From: Theocolax elegans | Lineage: Eukaryota > Arthropoda > Insecta > Hymenoptera > Cerocephalidae | Length of the DNA stretch: 64,000 nucleotides | Assembly (NCBI GenBank): GCA_026168455.1 | Contig: CM047431.1 | Coordinates: 59,354,910-59,418,909, forward strand | Reading direction: 5' to 3' | The notes under the pieces: generated by a model | Told to the model about the DNA's origin: nothing | The model's input: the letters and a program-made list of their open reading frames with translations, nothing else | Database searches by the model: none | Translations under genes and position numbers: made by a program | In this document: positions 1-11,388 of the stretch, piece after piece | How the letters are laid out: every line of letters starts with the position of its first letter | How positions within the stretch are numbered: the first letter of the stretch is position 1

Positions 1-243
1 CAAGAGGTGAAAAAAGAAAATGAAGCTGAATGAGAGAAACTATGCATATACCGATGATATTAAGCGCATATTGAAATAAATCTCAGAGAAACATAAAAAT
101 ATGTGTAGTTAACATAATACGATAAACTGGAACGCATAGGAAAAATATGTTAAAAAAAATATATATATATATACAAACGCACATAAATAAAGGAACAATA
201 TGTTGGACATAATAAAGTTTTTTATTATTATGTTACAGACAAA
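1..243 (+). other. Env leader / pol-env spacer of LTR retroelement
   Basis: AT-rich stretch with no recognisable coding sequence. A pyrimidine-containing tract ending in an AG at 237-238 sits six bases before the env start codon. This looks like a 3' splice acceptor, as expected for the spliced env mRNA of errantiviruses. The gag-pol part of the element would lie upstream, outside the window. Confidence 0.4.
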
Positions 244-1710
244 ATGGAGAAGATTATGTGCGCATTTTTCATCGTGTTTCACGTTGTGATTGCGACGACT
301 CAAAATAAGGCAATTGTAACAGAGCGAAATAACCCCGGCATCATTTTTAATCGATTGCAAGAAATAGACTTTATTAAACAAGAATGGTGTATAATAACTA
401 CAATTGACACGCAGAAAGTTTTTGGAATCCAAGAAAATTTTACAAAAATAATACAAGATATTGTACAATCCGACACGTATACAAGGCTAAAGGACGCGGT
501 AACGATAAGCAGAATTTATTTATTACAAGAAAAAATGCGCGAGTTCTCTAGAATAAGAGACGCTTATATCACTTCAGCGACTTCATATTCGTCAGGAGAC
601 GAAGTTTTAGATAAGGGGGGGGACGAAAACGCATTTACAAAAAATTCATCACTAGGCGCTACAAGAAATTTAAGAATTATTTTAAAAATGATAGAAAAAG
701 TATCCGAAACCAAGAGTCCGGTAAAAATTGAACAAATAAATGCGGCGATAATTGCCGAGTTCGCTCCAAGAGAATTAACAATTTATAAAGATCACATAAT
801 TATGCAAATAATAATGCCAATGGTAGAAAAGGAAACGCATACTTTGTACAAAATGCTTCCAGTGCCAGTTTTCCAACAAGGGGATTTAATCCATAATGCA
901 GCGTACATTCAACCCAGGGACGATTTTATAGCCTCTCTTCCCAACGGGGAAAAACACACCTTTTTAAGTACAACGCAGCTGTCGAGATGCATTAAATTAC
1001 AAAGGAATTATATATGCGTAAGGGAAAACCCTGTGCATCTCCAACGAGAGTGTGAAAGCAAATTATTACTAGAACAAGACTATGCAACTTTTAGTTCATG
1101 TAGAATTAATTTTATGAAAGGCAAGAACTTATACATCATTAAAACTGCTCATCCAAGACACTATGTTTACTCAGTCGCAAAGCCTACACTCGTAAATGTA
1201 TTTTGTCCAGGATTCGAGGAGACATACACTTTTCAACAAGCAGGAACGATTTCCCTCTCAGCGGGCTGCCACTTTAAGGTTCACGATAACATCTACTACG
1301 CTTCAGAGCTGCTGGTGAGAGAAAAGGACACGTACTATTTACCACCATTGCAGTTGATCGGAGCAGGGAAAAACCTTCCGAGCGATTTAAAACCGGATAA
1401 AACTATTAATGTTAAAATTGAAAATCAAATAACTGATGCTTACTTACATGGAATGGTTATTATACTTATGCTTTTTGCCGGATGCTTAATACTATGTCGA
1501 TATATTTTCCAAAAATGTATTAGGAAATCAAAAAAAGACAAAGTAGAGTACGTCCCAATGCGACCAGTTGATCCGACAATACAATGGAATTTCTTACCTC
1601 GAGAACACGTATATGCAACTCCGAGAACACCACCCAAGACGTATGAACCAGAACCACCTCCGAACACGCCAGTTTTATCCGAGAAAACTGAACCAAGTAA
1701 CAATGTTTAA
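244..1710 (+). CDS. env: Errantivirus-like envelope glycoprotein (baculovirus F-like Env)
   Basis: A 488-residue ORF with envelope architecture. It has a hydrophobic N-terminal signal (residues about 5-18), a long Cys-containing ectodomain, and one transmembrane segment (about 398-418: GMVIILMLFAGCLILC). A basic stop-transfer follows, then a roughly 65-residue proline-rich cytoplasmic tail. The N-terminal NNPGIIF...EIDFI block and the spaced cysteines around residues 250-345 resemble the F-like Env of insect Ty3/gypsy errantiviruses. That family is known to be related to baculovirus fusion proteins; the assignment here is from pattern memory. I see no canonical furin RxKR site. The frame is fully open, so the copy may be young. 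A splice acceptor lies just upstream and the 3' LTR is at 3152-3924, so this is the last structural gene of a proviral copy. Role inferred: membrane fusion and particle entry. Confidence 0.75.
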   Translation: MEKIMCAFFIVFHVVIATTQNKAIVTERNNPGIIFNRLQEIDFIKQEWCIITTIDTQKVFGIQENFTKIIQDIVQSDTYTRLKDAVTISRIYLLQEKMREFSRIRDAYITSATSYSSGDEVLDKGGDENAFTKNSSLGATRNLRIILKMIEKVSETKSPVKIEQINAAIIAEFAPRELTIYKDHIIMQIIMPMVEKETHTLYKMLPVPVFQQGDLIHNAAYIQPRDDFIASLPNGEKHTFLSTTQLSRCIKLQRNYICVRENPVHLQRECESKLLLEQDYATFSSCRINFMKGKNLYIIKTAHPRHYVYSVAKPTLVNVFCPGFEETYTFQQAGTISLSAGCHFKVHDNIYYASELLVREKDTYYLPPLQLIGAGKNLPSDLKPDKTINVKIENQITDAYLHGMVIILMLFAGCLILCRYIFQKCIRKSKKDKVEYVPMRPVDPTIQWNFLPREHVYATPRTPPKTYEPEPPPNTPVLSEKTEPSNNV

Positions 1711-1890
1711 GGCATTTAAAAATGACTTATAATTAACAATTACTTATTATAATAAAATATATAATGTAAACAGTATGCTCGCTTATCATTTAAATATAAA
1801 TATTTGTTTATAAATAAATTATAATAACTTTCGAACTTGCGCAATAAGTAAATATATGTATATGAATAGGATGTAGATTATAAAAAAAAA

Positions 1891-2010
1891 AACCCTTGAT
1901 TTTATCTATTTCTTTTTATCCAATCCAGGGCTTTCCCTGAATCATAATTAAGTCACGGGGGTGGAGAAAACATAAAATCCAACAGTACCAGCCTATAAAT
2001 AGGGGGGTTT
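1891..2010 (+). promoter_or_regulatory. Putative internal promoter resembling the LTR promoter
   Basis: A TATAAATAGGG box at 1994-2004 lies 73 bases before the ATG of the next ORF. Upstream are TAATTAAGTCACG (1945-1957) and AACCCTTGAT (1891-1900). The 3' LTR of the same element has the same TATAAATAGGG (3417-3427), TAATTAGGTCACG (3322-3334) and AACCCTTGAT (3407-3416). Shared boxes upstream of an internal ORF suggest a second transcription start inside the provirus. This is an inference; no expression evidence is available. Confidence 0.5.
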
Positions 2011-2076
2011 CACGCTTGACAATCTATTCTTACTTGTAGCAACAACACGGCCACACGTCAACCCTCACACACCAAG

Positions 2077-2739
2077 ATGAGCAACGACAACTGGGATATG
2101 GAAATAGAACTCGATTCGTCAGTGGGATGGATGACGGAACGACGTGCTTTAAGAAAAACGACAGTCCTGTGGCAGTTTCTAAGAAAATTTTTTTCTTTAT
2201 GGGTATACATAATGAGAGACGGTCAAGTACGACGAACCACTCGTGCCCGGATAGGAATAGCCGGACACCACTACCCAGCATACACTGCTGATGAGAGAAT
2301 AGCCAGCCAATGGTGGCATACACAACATGTACAAGAAAGGATCTGCAATGATTTGGATCCAAATACGGTACGGTACCACAGGCAGAAGTACCGTAGTTTT
2401 CTGGAAAAGGTAATGGACGGATTACTGGAGCCAGGAGTAACAAACCATTGGGACAGCGATCTAAACCTAGAGGGATTATCCCTCTTAAATTACGGCAGCA
2501 CGGAAGAAGTCGAACGACCGGCTCGTTGCGTGGAATGCGGTTTGAGGGTGAAGAACACGCGGCATTATTGCCCGCGATGCGAGTTCATTGGCCGATTCGA
2601 CATCCCCAGATACCAAGGATTGAATTGTTGGTGCATCTGGGAATACGGAGACTTATCACTCCACGTCTGTCACTCATGCAAGGAGGAAGTATACGACCTC
2701 CTCAGAAGACAAAGAAGGATAGCTGGACAAGAGTATTGA
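2077..2739 (+). CDS. Unrecognised 220-aa zinc-ribbon protein between env and 3' LTR
   Basis: An open frame of 220 residues placed where complex retroviruses carry accessory genes. The N-terminus is acidic (DMEIELDSS), followed by a basic, Trp/His-rich middle. The C-terminal third is cysteine-rich: CVEC, ten residues, then CPRC (about residues 149-166), which is a CxxC-x10-CxxC zinc-ribbon spacing. A second CWC...CHSC cluster follows, and then a basic tail. I do not recognise a family. The putative promoter at 1891-2010 matches the element's own LTR boxes, which suggests the ORF is part of the element. A regulatory or nucleic-acid-binding role is possible but only inferred. The start was chosen because it is the first ATG after the TATA box. 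Confidence 0.6.
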   Translation: MSNDNWDMEIELDSSVGWMTERRALRKTTVLWQFLRKFFSLWVYIMRDGQVRRTTRARIGIAGHHYPAYTADERIASQWWHTQHVQERICNDLDPNTVRYHRQKYRSFLEKVMDGLLEPGVTNHWDSDLNLEGLSLLNYGSTEEVERPARCVECGLRVKNTRHYCPRCEFIGRFDIPRYQGLNCWCIWEYGDLSLHVCHSCKEEVYDLLRRQRRIAGQEY

Positions 2740-3140
2740 CAAATGCATGATTTTTTCCTTTAGCTTTTCCTTCCTCATGTTTATTCTCATTTCTCTCCTT
2801 CTTCCTCTTTTTAGATTTACTAGAATAAATGCACAAATAAAAGAAAAATAAAAAAAATATTCATATGCATATATGTATTTATAAACATAATACAATAATA
2901 TATATATATATATATATATACCAATTTATGTAACGATAATTGTAATATCTAGTTTTTAAGAAAAAAAAAATAAATAAATAAATAAATAAATAAATAAACA
3001 AAAAAAAAACAACAAACAAAAAAAAATAAACAAACAAATAAACAAAAAAAAACAACAAACAAAAAAAAAACAACAAACAAAAAAAAAAACAAACAAGACA
3101 ACAAACGTGTGGACGTTTACGCCTGGCGTTAAACTTCTCT
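2740..3140. repeat. Simple-sequence and A-rich 3' untranslated stretch
   Basis: No gene is seen. It holds a TA run (about 2898-2921), a TAAA run (about 2970-2998) and long A-rich CAAACAAAAA repeats up to about 3100. It lies between the zinc-ribbon ORF and the polypurine tract. Confidence 0.7.
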
Positions 3141-3151
3141 AAGGGGAGAGG
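3141..3151 (+). other. Polypurine tract before 3' LTR
   Basis: AAGGGGAGAGG sits immediately before the TG that opens the LTR. This is the expected primer for plus-strand DNA synthesis in an LTR retroelement. Confidence 0.65.
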
Positions 3152-3924
3152 TGTCGCGTCATGATAGACGCAACGTACACACAGGCGCGTACACATACAC
3201 ACACATATACACACACATATGCACACACACATACGCACACACGTGCGCACACATTTAATACGTAAAGTAGGATGTCCTCGTCAAAGACAGGAACCGCCTT
3301 GAAAAATTCTAACCAATAACTTAATTAGGTCACGCATCACAAAGAATAAATTAATTAAGTAAATGTACAATATTTGATTGGTCAAGAGGAACCAAAACTC
3401 CACCCCAAACCCTTGATATAAATAGGGATGTCGCGCAGGGGTGTGCGCTCTTGCTCTTTAGTCCTTTCTCAAGTAAGGTAAACTCCTGTATTCAAATCTT
3501 AACGCGAAATAAAGCAAGAATACCGAAAGTCATTGTTCAGTATCTTTAAACCTTCAAACACCAGTCTTTTCCCTATTCCCTTTAAAATCCAAATTAGTCT
3601 ATACCGTATTTCTATTGTAAGGGAGTCTCTGTATCGAGGATCAACGAGAGCGAGAAAGACAGCCGAGCAGTTGCAGCCACCGGTCAACCGTAGATCTCCC
3701 GCCCGATAAGGTTGGTTGTTTTCCTTTCCTCGCCTTCACTCATTGTTGCACCTCGGGCTTACCCATGCACGTAAATTTCGGAAGGGTCTATGACCTGTGC
3801 TATACCGAGGAGAATTGCCACCCATCCTTGACGCTATACGCGTACTAAAACGGGGAACTTCTATTTTTAATTTAAATTCAGTCTATTTAATTTTTCTACG
3901 TTACGTCTACCCTAGGACGTAACA
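3152..3924 (+). repeat. 3' LTR of the env-carrying element (773 bp)
   Basis: The segment starts TGTCGCGTC and ends GACGTAACA, an imperfect inverted terminal repeat with TG...CA ends. It directly follows a polypurine tract. It contains a CA-rich run (3177-3252), a TATAAATAGGG box (3417-3427) followed by a probable start region, and an AATAAA (about 3507). The 5' LTR is outside the window, so the boundaries rest on terminal sequence and the polypurine tract only. Confidence 0.65.
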
Positions 3925-5420
3925 GTACAATGAATTTTCATTATTACCGAATTTAATGAAATCCATTTAATAATATATAATTAACTTAATTAAACCCCTT
4001 CGCAATACCAAATAATATTATATATGTAATTGATATATAAAGCAATTTTTATTGAATTTGTACTTCGTTTTTATCTACGTTTCGTTACTATAAAATTAGA
4101 AATTTATATTGCTATTGCTGTGATCGATGTAGGTAATAAACGAGAATCTCTTAGCAAGTGCAGTTCATTACAATAACTTAGGAAACGATATTTAGCGTAT
4201 ATAATATGCACATCTGTATACGCACTTCAACCCATTACCTCGGATTTCTCAAAGAAATAAATATTCTCAACCTTTCAAGCACCCTGAAACCATATATTTA
4301 ACTACATATTCTCGAGCACGCAAATAAAAAAGGAAAACTATGGAGGGAGGGGCGAAATTTCAAGAAGAAATTGTAACCTTTTATCTTTATTCATAATTAT
4401 TATCTTTGATATAATTAAAAAACTATTTCGATTCAAAATACATTAAAAATCATTTAACTTTAACGTCAATTGATAGACAAGAAATAATTTAATGAAACGC
4501 TTTTTCGACGGTTTCCTCATCACTTATTTAAAGGGACATAATCTTAAAAATGTTAAATTATTCTTTCATCTTTCTATGAAAAAATTATACAGATTCAGTT
4601 ACTTTTAATTAAAATATTTATATCGTTTGTAACTCCTTTAAATCGTATATATTCAGCACTTGCGGATACATGTGATTTTAGTTTCTTTAGGTTATATCTA
4701 GATAGATAAAACGTTTATTGGGCTGTAAGGGGAAAACCCTGTTAGCACTAAAAGTATACACAATTCAGCTATAAAATAAAAAGATTAAAATAAATACATG
4801 AAAAGCGTGGTACAATAATATGATCCTACTGGGTTAAGACAACATAAAAATAATACTGTAATTGTTAGCTTACAATAAGATAACAAAAATAAAAATAAAG
4901 ATAAAATTATATAACATACGAAAACAAGATAACAATTTGATAAAATAAATATAAAAACAAAAAATTAAAGTCTCGATAATAAATAAATAAAATAAATAAT
5001 TACAACAAATAAAAGCGATAACAAACTAGTATATATGAATATGGTAGTGATAATAATTAAAATAAATAATTAATTACTATCATTATAAAAAAATTTTTAA
5101 AAACAGGGATTAAATTTTTAGCCGTAAAAAATACAAATATAAATTTTTTCGAACAAAACCACCAGCATTTAAAAAGCCTTACTTCACTGTTTAAAACCGC
5201 GTTAGATTTTTTTAGAAATATGCATTTTTGAGAGAGATACAAAACTTATTGAATATTGACTAAATTTTTTTTCTTTGAACGGGAACTTGCACGCTACTGT
5301 ATACTTAAAAGGCTTTAAAAACTTGATTTTCGAGTTTAGCTGCGCAAATTGATATCTTATCATTTGGGAAGTTTAAGCAGCGTTCCAATTGAAAAGTTAC
5401 ATGAGATTTTGACGTGTGAT
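3925..5420. other. AT-rich intergenic DNA
   Basis: Nothing coding is supported. It is unique-looking AT-rich sequence with scattered short A/T runs. Confidence 0.6.
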
Positions 5421-5634
5421 TTTTTTTTTTATTATTTTAACGTCGCTCTTTTTATGCTCCCAAACACGGTGCTAATCAGCGACGGAGGCTTGCGATGTCT
5501 TTGTTAAGAAAGCACTTATTGAAAATACATTCACCAGTGGTCCTTGTATCAATCGGCCGGGGCCGGGAATCGAACCTGGGACCTCCAGATTACGAGCCCG
5601 ACGTCCTAACCGACCGAGCCATCGCAGACCTCGA
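5421..5634 (-). mobile_element. tRNA-derived SINE, copy 1
   Basis: On the minus strand the head (about 5634-5555) folds like a tRNA. It has an A-box-like TGGCTCGGTCGG, an anticodon-loop-like CTCGTAATC and a B box GGTTCGATTCC. It is followed by a roughly 120-base non-tRNA body and an A-run at the 3' end (T-run at about 5421 on the plus strand). Similar flanks, GACRTGTGATTT, on both sides look like a target-site duplication. A second, diverged copy with the same head and body lies at 53861-54057. Two copies sharing an identical body argue for a SINE and not a functional tRNA gene. Confidence 0.7.
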
Positions 5635-7064
5635 CATGTGATTTCACGTGAGATTTTTTACTAGAGTTCTGTGATATGTAGATGTACCAAGTGTGCTTAA
5701 AATCACAGTTATATCAGCAAGGTCATTTAGTATTCGATATCTCAAAAAAGATTTGTCAATACTTTTATGGACTAAATCCCGGCCACCTGGAGGTTAAGAG
5801 GCTAATTTCTACCGAATTGTGTACAGCATTAGGTTAAGTCATTATCTTTCGTTCTTCACGGTTTTATTAGGGTGACTTACCACTAATTGAACCAATAAGA
5901 AAAAATTCATTTTTGTGAGCATTATACACATAAAATGGTATTGGAAAAAGAACTGGTATAGTACATTCCTTGTGTATTAACTTATCTACTCAAAAAAAAA
6001 ATTGTCAAATTTATTTAGTTATTTATTGTTTGAAAATAAATTAGAACATTAATATATTACCAAAATCCAGTAAAAAATCGCCGGAATTAGTCTACACATT
6101 CATTTGAATTAAATTGAAGCCGACAGAACCTCGTCATATTTTTCCTATATTCCTTAGCGGAAATAATCATATGCGTATAATGTTTATAAATACTTAATAA
6201 AAGTTATTAGCTTTTATTAGATTTTCATAACACTTTATAAATCGCGGATTTTGGACTCTAGTAATAGTTTAAAAAATTTGGTAATGTTTATAAGATATTA
6301 GTTATTTTTAAAATTTCGTAAGTATTTCTAAACTTTATTAGGTTTTATTAGATTTTTGTATTTCGAAAATATCGTGAAAAACGACAAAATGACACTAATA
6401 GTAACTGTTGCATTTTCCTGTATTTAACTGTTTTTAGCTGTTTCTAAGTGATGTATGCAAAAAAACAAAAGCTATTAATAAAAGATTGCTATTGGTAAAT
6501 ATTCATAAAAATTCTAAATACTTATTTACTGTATATAATAATTTAAAAAAGTTATTAGTAGTTATAAGCTATTTTAAACTCGCACATTTCTTTTGCTTTT
6601 GAAAAAAACCTAAAAGCTAATAAAATCTAGCAAAAGCTAAGAAGAGTTAATAAAAGTTATAAATTCTTACTAACTATTAATAGAGTCTAAAATCTGCATA
6701 CTATAAATTGATTATAAAATTTATTACCTTTTCTTAGCTCTGGAAAAATAAATTTCCGCCTGGGTTTTATACGCATATATTCACTCGTGCTAAGATTTCT
6801 AAAAAAGTACGGTGCTTTTGAAGTAACAATAGTTCGTTTTCAGTACTGTTCTACAAGGGCATAATAAAGTATAATTTAATTTATTATTGCTAATAATACT
6901 TATAATTTTGGTAAATCTAGTCATTGATATATGTATATAAAATAAATATCACAAATTTGATAATTTCTAAACTAATTAGTTGATTTAGTAGAAGTGTTCA
7001 GATTATATTTCAGTATCGCTATATGTACATTTCTGATTTTTTTTTTCTTTACATTCAGATTAAA
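5635..7064. other. AT-rich intergenic DNA with a diverged inverted repeat
   Basis: No gene is seen. Between about 6180 and 6720 the motif GCTTTTATTAGATTTT and its complement face each other, along with ATCGCGGATTTTGGACTCTA and TAGAGTCTAAAATCTGCA. This suggests an old fold-back element with decayed arms. Confidence 0.4.
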
Positions 7065-8470
7065 ATGTCAAGTAAACCAAAAAGAAAACGTGGTATATCT
7101 TGACGACAATTATTAAGGCAGGCGAAACAGGAACCTATTACCGATTTACAAGAATGTCTGGCTATAGCTGCCTCGTCTTCGTCAGCAATTGTTGTTGATA
7201 ACAAATCTGTAGAAGTTGAAAGTCATGATGAAATTCACTCATTTGACAAGGATATAGAAACTTCTCTAATTTCGGATACTGGCAGTGTAATCATAAAGCG
7301 TAATTCTGAAATCGATACTCCTGAAATTATTCAAAGTAATCTCGGTACAGATATTTTAGCTAATATGGAGGAAAGGCGTAATAAAGAACAAATTGAATTT
7401 GAACAAAATTCTAGTGAAGATGAAAATCAAATGAATTATGAAAAGAATACTGATGAAGGCGATTATGATTCAGACATATATCGTTACAGTGATTCTGATG
7501 TTGAGTCTATTCCTGACGTAAGTGAAAGTGATTCAGACACCGACGATGATAACGATATCTTAAAGAACTTTTTTAATGAAAATGAGGTTCGTGATCAGAT
7601 TTTTAAGAAGGATATAATTCAATGGGCATTAGAATTTAAGATCAACCATAGATCATTAAGGGCGTTATTATCTGTATTAAATAAACATACCAACACCAGT
7701 TTTCCTAAAGATTCGCGCAACTTGTTAAAAACGCAAATACATAGTAATGTTATAGATATGGACACAGGCCACTATTGTCATATAGGAATTGAAAATGCTA
7801 TTAAAAAAATTATCGAAAGCCGGTTATCTCAAGAACATAATTTTTCGAACATAAATTTGTTAATAAATATAGATGGAGCCCCACTCGTAGGAAATTCATC
7901 TGAGAAGGGGTGGCAATATGTACTAGTATACAACGCCAATAAACTATATTCTATCTATCTATCTATCTGAGAAGGGTTTGTGGACTATTTTGTGCAGACT
8001 ACGATTGCAAAATTGTGCATGTTGTAGGTATTTATCACGGAGTTAGTAAACCTGAAAATTGTAACGTTTTCTTGGAATAGTTTGTAGAAGAAGCTAAAGT
8101 CTTGTTAGCTAGACCATTTGAATATAATGCAAAACTGTATAATATAAAAATATTTGGTTTCATTTTAGATGCGCCAGCTAAATCATTTATATTATGTACA
8201 AAATATCATAGTGTCTACAGTAGTTGTAGTAAATGTACAATTCAAGGTGAATACTTTGATTGTGTATGTTTTCCATTAGCTAATACAGACAGTTTACTAC
8301 AATATTGCCACACTCTTCTCAGAACTGACGAATCTTTTAAAACATCAGAATATATGCATGAATATCAACAAGGCGATAGTATTTTTACTGAACTACCTAA
8401 TGTTGGATTGGTATCCAATGTACCAATCGATAGTATGCATGCGGTATGTTATGAACAAATACTGGGATAG

Positions 8471-9632
8471 GTGTAGTGAATAAAATAATTAAATCAAGTT
8501 AAATGAATTGAATATAATTTACTGAATCAATTCAATAGAGCAGTACATATAAATGAAACGCACCTTAAGAGTGTCAGAGGTCAATCAGCTCCTGAGCAAG
8601 TGCGCGCTGCGTTTTTAAAAACTCCCTTATCGTAGCCCCCACTAGACCCCGTAAAATTCGGCGAAAAGCTATAAAACTATTTTTTAACTGCATCGCGTTC
8701 AACTTGAAATCTCGCCGCTTCGCCCTGCAGCCTGGCGGCCACAGGTTAACGAGACTCTCTGTGTCTCCCTGCGCACGCATACCTGTGTGGATAATTTTCC
8801 ACGGGAAATTAGATTTTTCCAATTGTCCCTTTGGCAACTCGGCCTCTCCGAAGAGAGCACGCATTGGCTTCGAGGCCATGGGCGAACCCATGCACACAAC
8901 GGGCTTAGCTTAAAAATTTCAAGTTTTTCCTTTTTTTATTATAATCTTCAAAACAACGGAATTATTTATGATTCAAAAAACTCTAAATATTTAATAATTT
9001 TCCCTCTGTCACTCTTTTACAAGTATTATACATTAATTTTATACTAAATATTATGAAACTCAACAAGCTTAATAAATACATATATTTTAATATTCTCAAT
9101 TAATCTAGAAACAATCAATTACAAAATTATAATTAAATTATTAATCTCTTAATCGCATATCGACAAACATTTTATAATAATTTTACTTACATCTAAATAC
9201 GATCTACTAGTCTATTCAATAATTATAATTACTCAAACGCACTTTGGTCAACAATAATTTATTACTTAATTTTACAACAAAATTTTAAGTCGCATAATTT
9301 ATCTTAATTAACTAAAACTTAACATAATTCAGTAAAGAACCTAAACTTAAATTTAGTCGAAACAATCATTACACGATTTACTTTGTGTACTTAAATTATA
9401 CATCTTAAATTATTCAGTTTGAAACATACATTGGTTTTCTTATAATAAATACATTTATCAAATGCTTATATATAAACTAAATCTAAGAAACGATAAAATA
9501 CAACCGTTACTATTTGATTCTTAAATATCTTTCAGCCTGTTTACTGTCACGTAATACTATATACGTAGAAAAGTTAGTTTTATATTTAAGTATTTTATTT
9601 CTTGGTCGACGGTTGACTATTTTTTAACGATT
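8471..9632. other. Insertion or decayed intron within the transposase gene
   Basis: AT-rich DNA separates two parts of the transposase reading frame. It carries a compositionally distinct GC-richer block at about 8567-8913. No family was recognised. Confidence 0.35.
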
Positions 9633-9634
9633 TA

Positions 9635-11388
9635 CCCTGTTAAAAAAATTCACGCTGATTCAGTACTGATTTCATATTGAAATCAATATGAAATCATCAT
9701 TGCATCAATATAACATCATCACCGAATCAGAGTAAAATCAGTACTGAATCTGCAGTAACTTTTTCCCAAAACGCAGAATTGAATTGGTACAGAATCAGTG
9801 CAAAATCAGGATTGAATCAGTACAAAATCGGTATTGAATGTTTACTGAATCTGCGATGAATCAGAGTTACACGCAGAGTAATAAAACAATAAAAGTTCAT
9901 TTATATGTGATTAATAAAAGTGATTAATCACATACCGTAACACGTGTTTAATCACATGATTTTTTACATGTTAAATAACGTGATTATTTCGTTGTAAATT
10001 TCCAAGAGAAAAGTATGTAGTATAATTCTCTAAAAAAAATTAGGTAAAAACAAATAAAATCGTCAAAAAAACATAAAATAGATAAAAAAAAGTATTACAC
10101 ATTTTTCTGTTTATGTTAGTTATTCACCCATCCACTTATTAACCGCGGTCAATGCTGCTTAACTTTCAGGATCAATCATTTCTCAGTATATTCTCAATGC
10201 TACATTCACAAACAGTTACAAAGATAATAAAAACATATTTGTAGACATCTCAAAAAGCCCAATTAGAATTTATTTTAATGGTATTAATTTTAATGGAATA
10301 AACATATTTTTAAAAATGTGGACAATTTCATACAAGTTAAAATTTTAATGCACACATCGGTACCATATTAGAAAAACAATATATATTTAGTAAAATATTG
10401 AAGCAAATTCATATTAATTGTAACTAGGTTTTTTGAAACGTCTACAAATATGTTTTCATTATTTTCGTAACTGTTTGTGAATGTAGCAGCTAGAAGATAG
10501 TAAATCAAACAATAAAAATACTAAAATCAGTATGCATGGAAGTAATAACATATGTTATTATAATGAAAACATATTTGTTAGACGTTTCAAAAAACCTAGT
10601 TACAATTAATATGAATTTGCTTCAATATTTTACTAAATATATATTGTTTTTCTAATATGGTACCGATGTGTGCATTAAAATTTTAACTTGTATGAAATTG
10701 TCCACATTTTTAAAAATATGTTTATTCCATTAAAATTAATACCATTAAAATAAATTCTAATTGGGCTTTTTGAGATGTCTACAAATATGTTTTTATTATC
10801 TTTGTAACTGTTTGTGAATGTAGCATTGAGAATAGACTGAGAAATGATTGATCCTGAAAGTTAAGCAGCATTGACCGCGGTTAATAAGTGGATGGGTGAA
10901 TAACTAACATAAACAGAAAAATGTGTAATACTTTTTTTTATCTATTTTATGTTTTTTTGACAATTTTATTTGTTTTTACCTAATTCTTTTTAGAGAATTA
11001 TACTACATACTTTTCTCTTGGAAATTTACAACGAAATAATCACGTTATTTAACATGTAAAAAATCATGTGATTAAACACGTGTTACGGTATGTGATTAAT
11101 CACTTTTATTAATCACATATAAATGAACTTTTATTGTTTTATTACTCTGCGTGTAACTCTGATTCATCGCAGATTCAGTAAACATTCAATACCGATTTTG
11201 TACTGATTCAATCCTGATTTTGCACTGATTCTGTACCAATTCCATTCTGCGTTTTGGGAAAAAGTTACTGCTGATTCAGTACTGATTTTACTCTGATTCG
11301 GTGATGATGTTATATTGATGCAATGATGATTTCATATTGATTTCAATATGAAATCAGTACTGAATCAGCGTGAATTTTTTTAACAGGG
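9635..11388. mobile_element. 1.75-kb fold-back (long inverted repeat) element
   Basis: The left end CCCTGTTAAAAAAATTCACG is mirrored at the right end. A TA dinucleotide flanks each side (9633-9634 and 11389-11390). Arms of roughly 850 bases are near-perfect inverted complements; for example CAATGCTGCTTAACTTTCAG at about 10150 reappears inverted at about 10860. They meet at a short centre near 10480-10550. Nothing coding lies inside. It is inserted in the transposase pseudogene. The TA flanks suggest mobilisation by a Tc1/mariner-type transposase (inference). Confidence 0.75.

Noticed and set aside
2448..2750. Overlapping 100-aa frame inside the zinc-ribbon ORF
   Set aside because: It lies within the longer ORF in another frame and lacks the cysteine pattern or its own start context.
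2879..3250. 123-aa Cys/Val/Phe-rich minus-strand frame
   Set aside because: Translation of CA and A-rich simple repeats.
5555..5634. Functional tRNA gene on the minus strand
   Set aside because: The same tRNA-like head is fused to the same non-tRNA body at another locus, so it is a SINE head.
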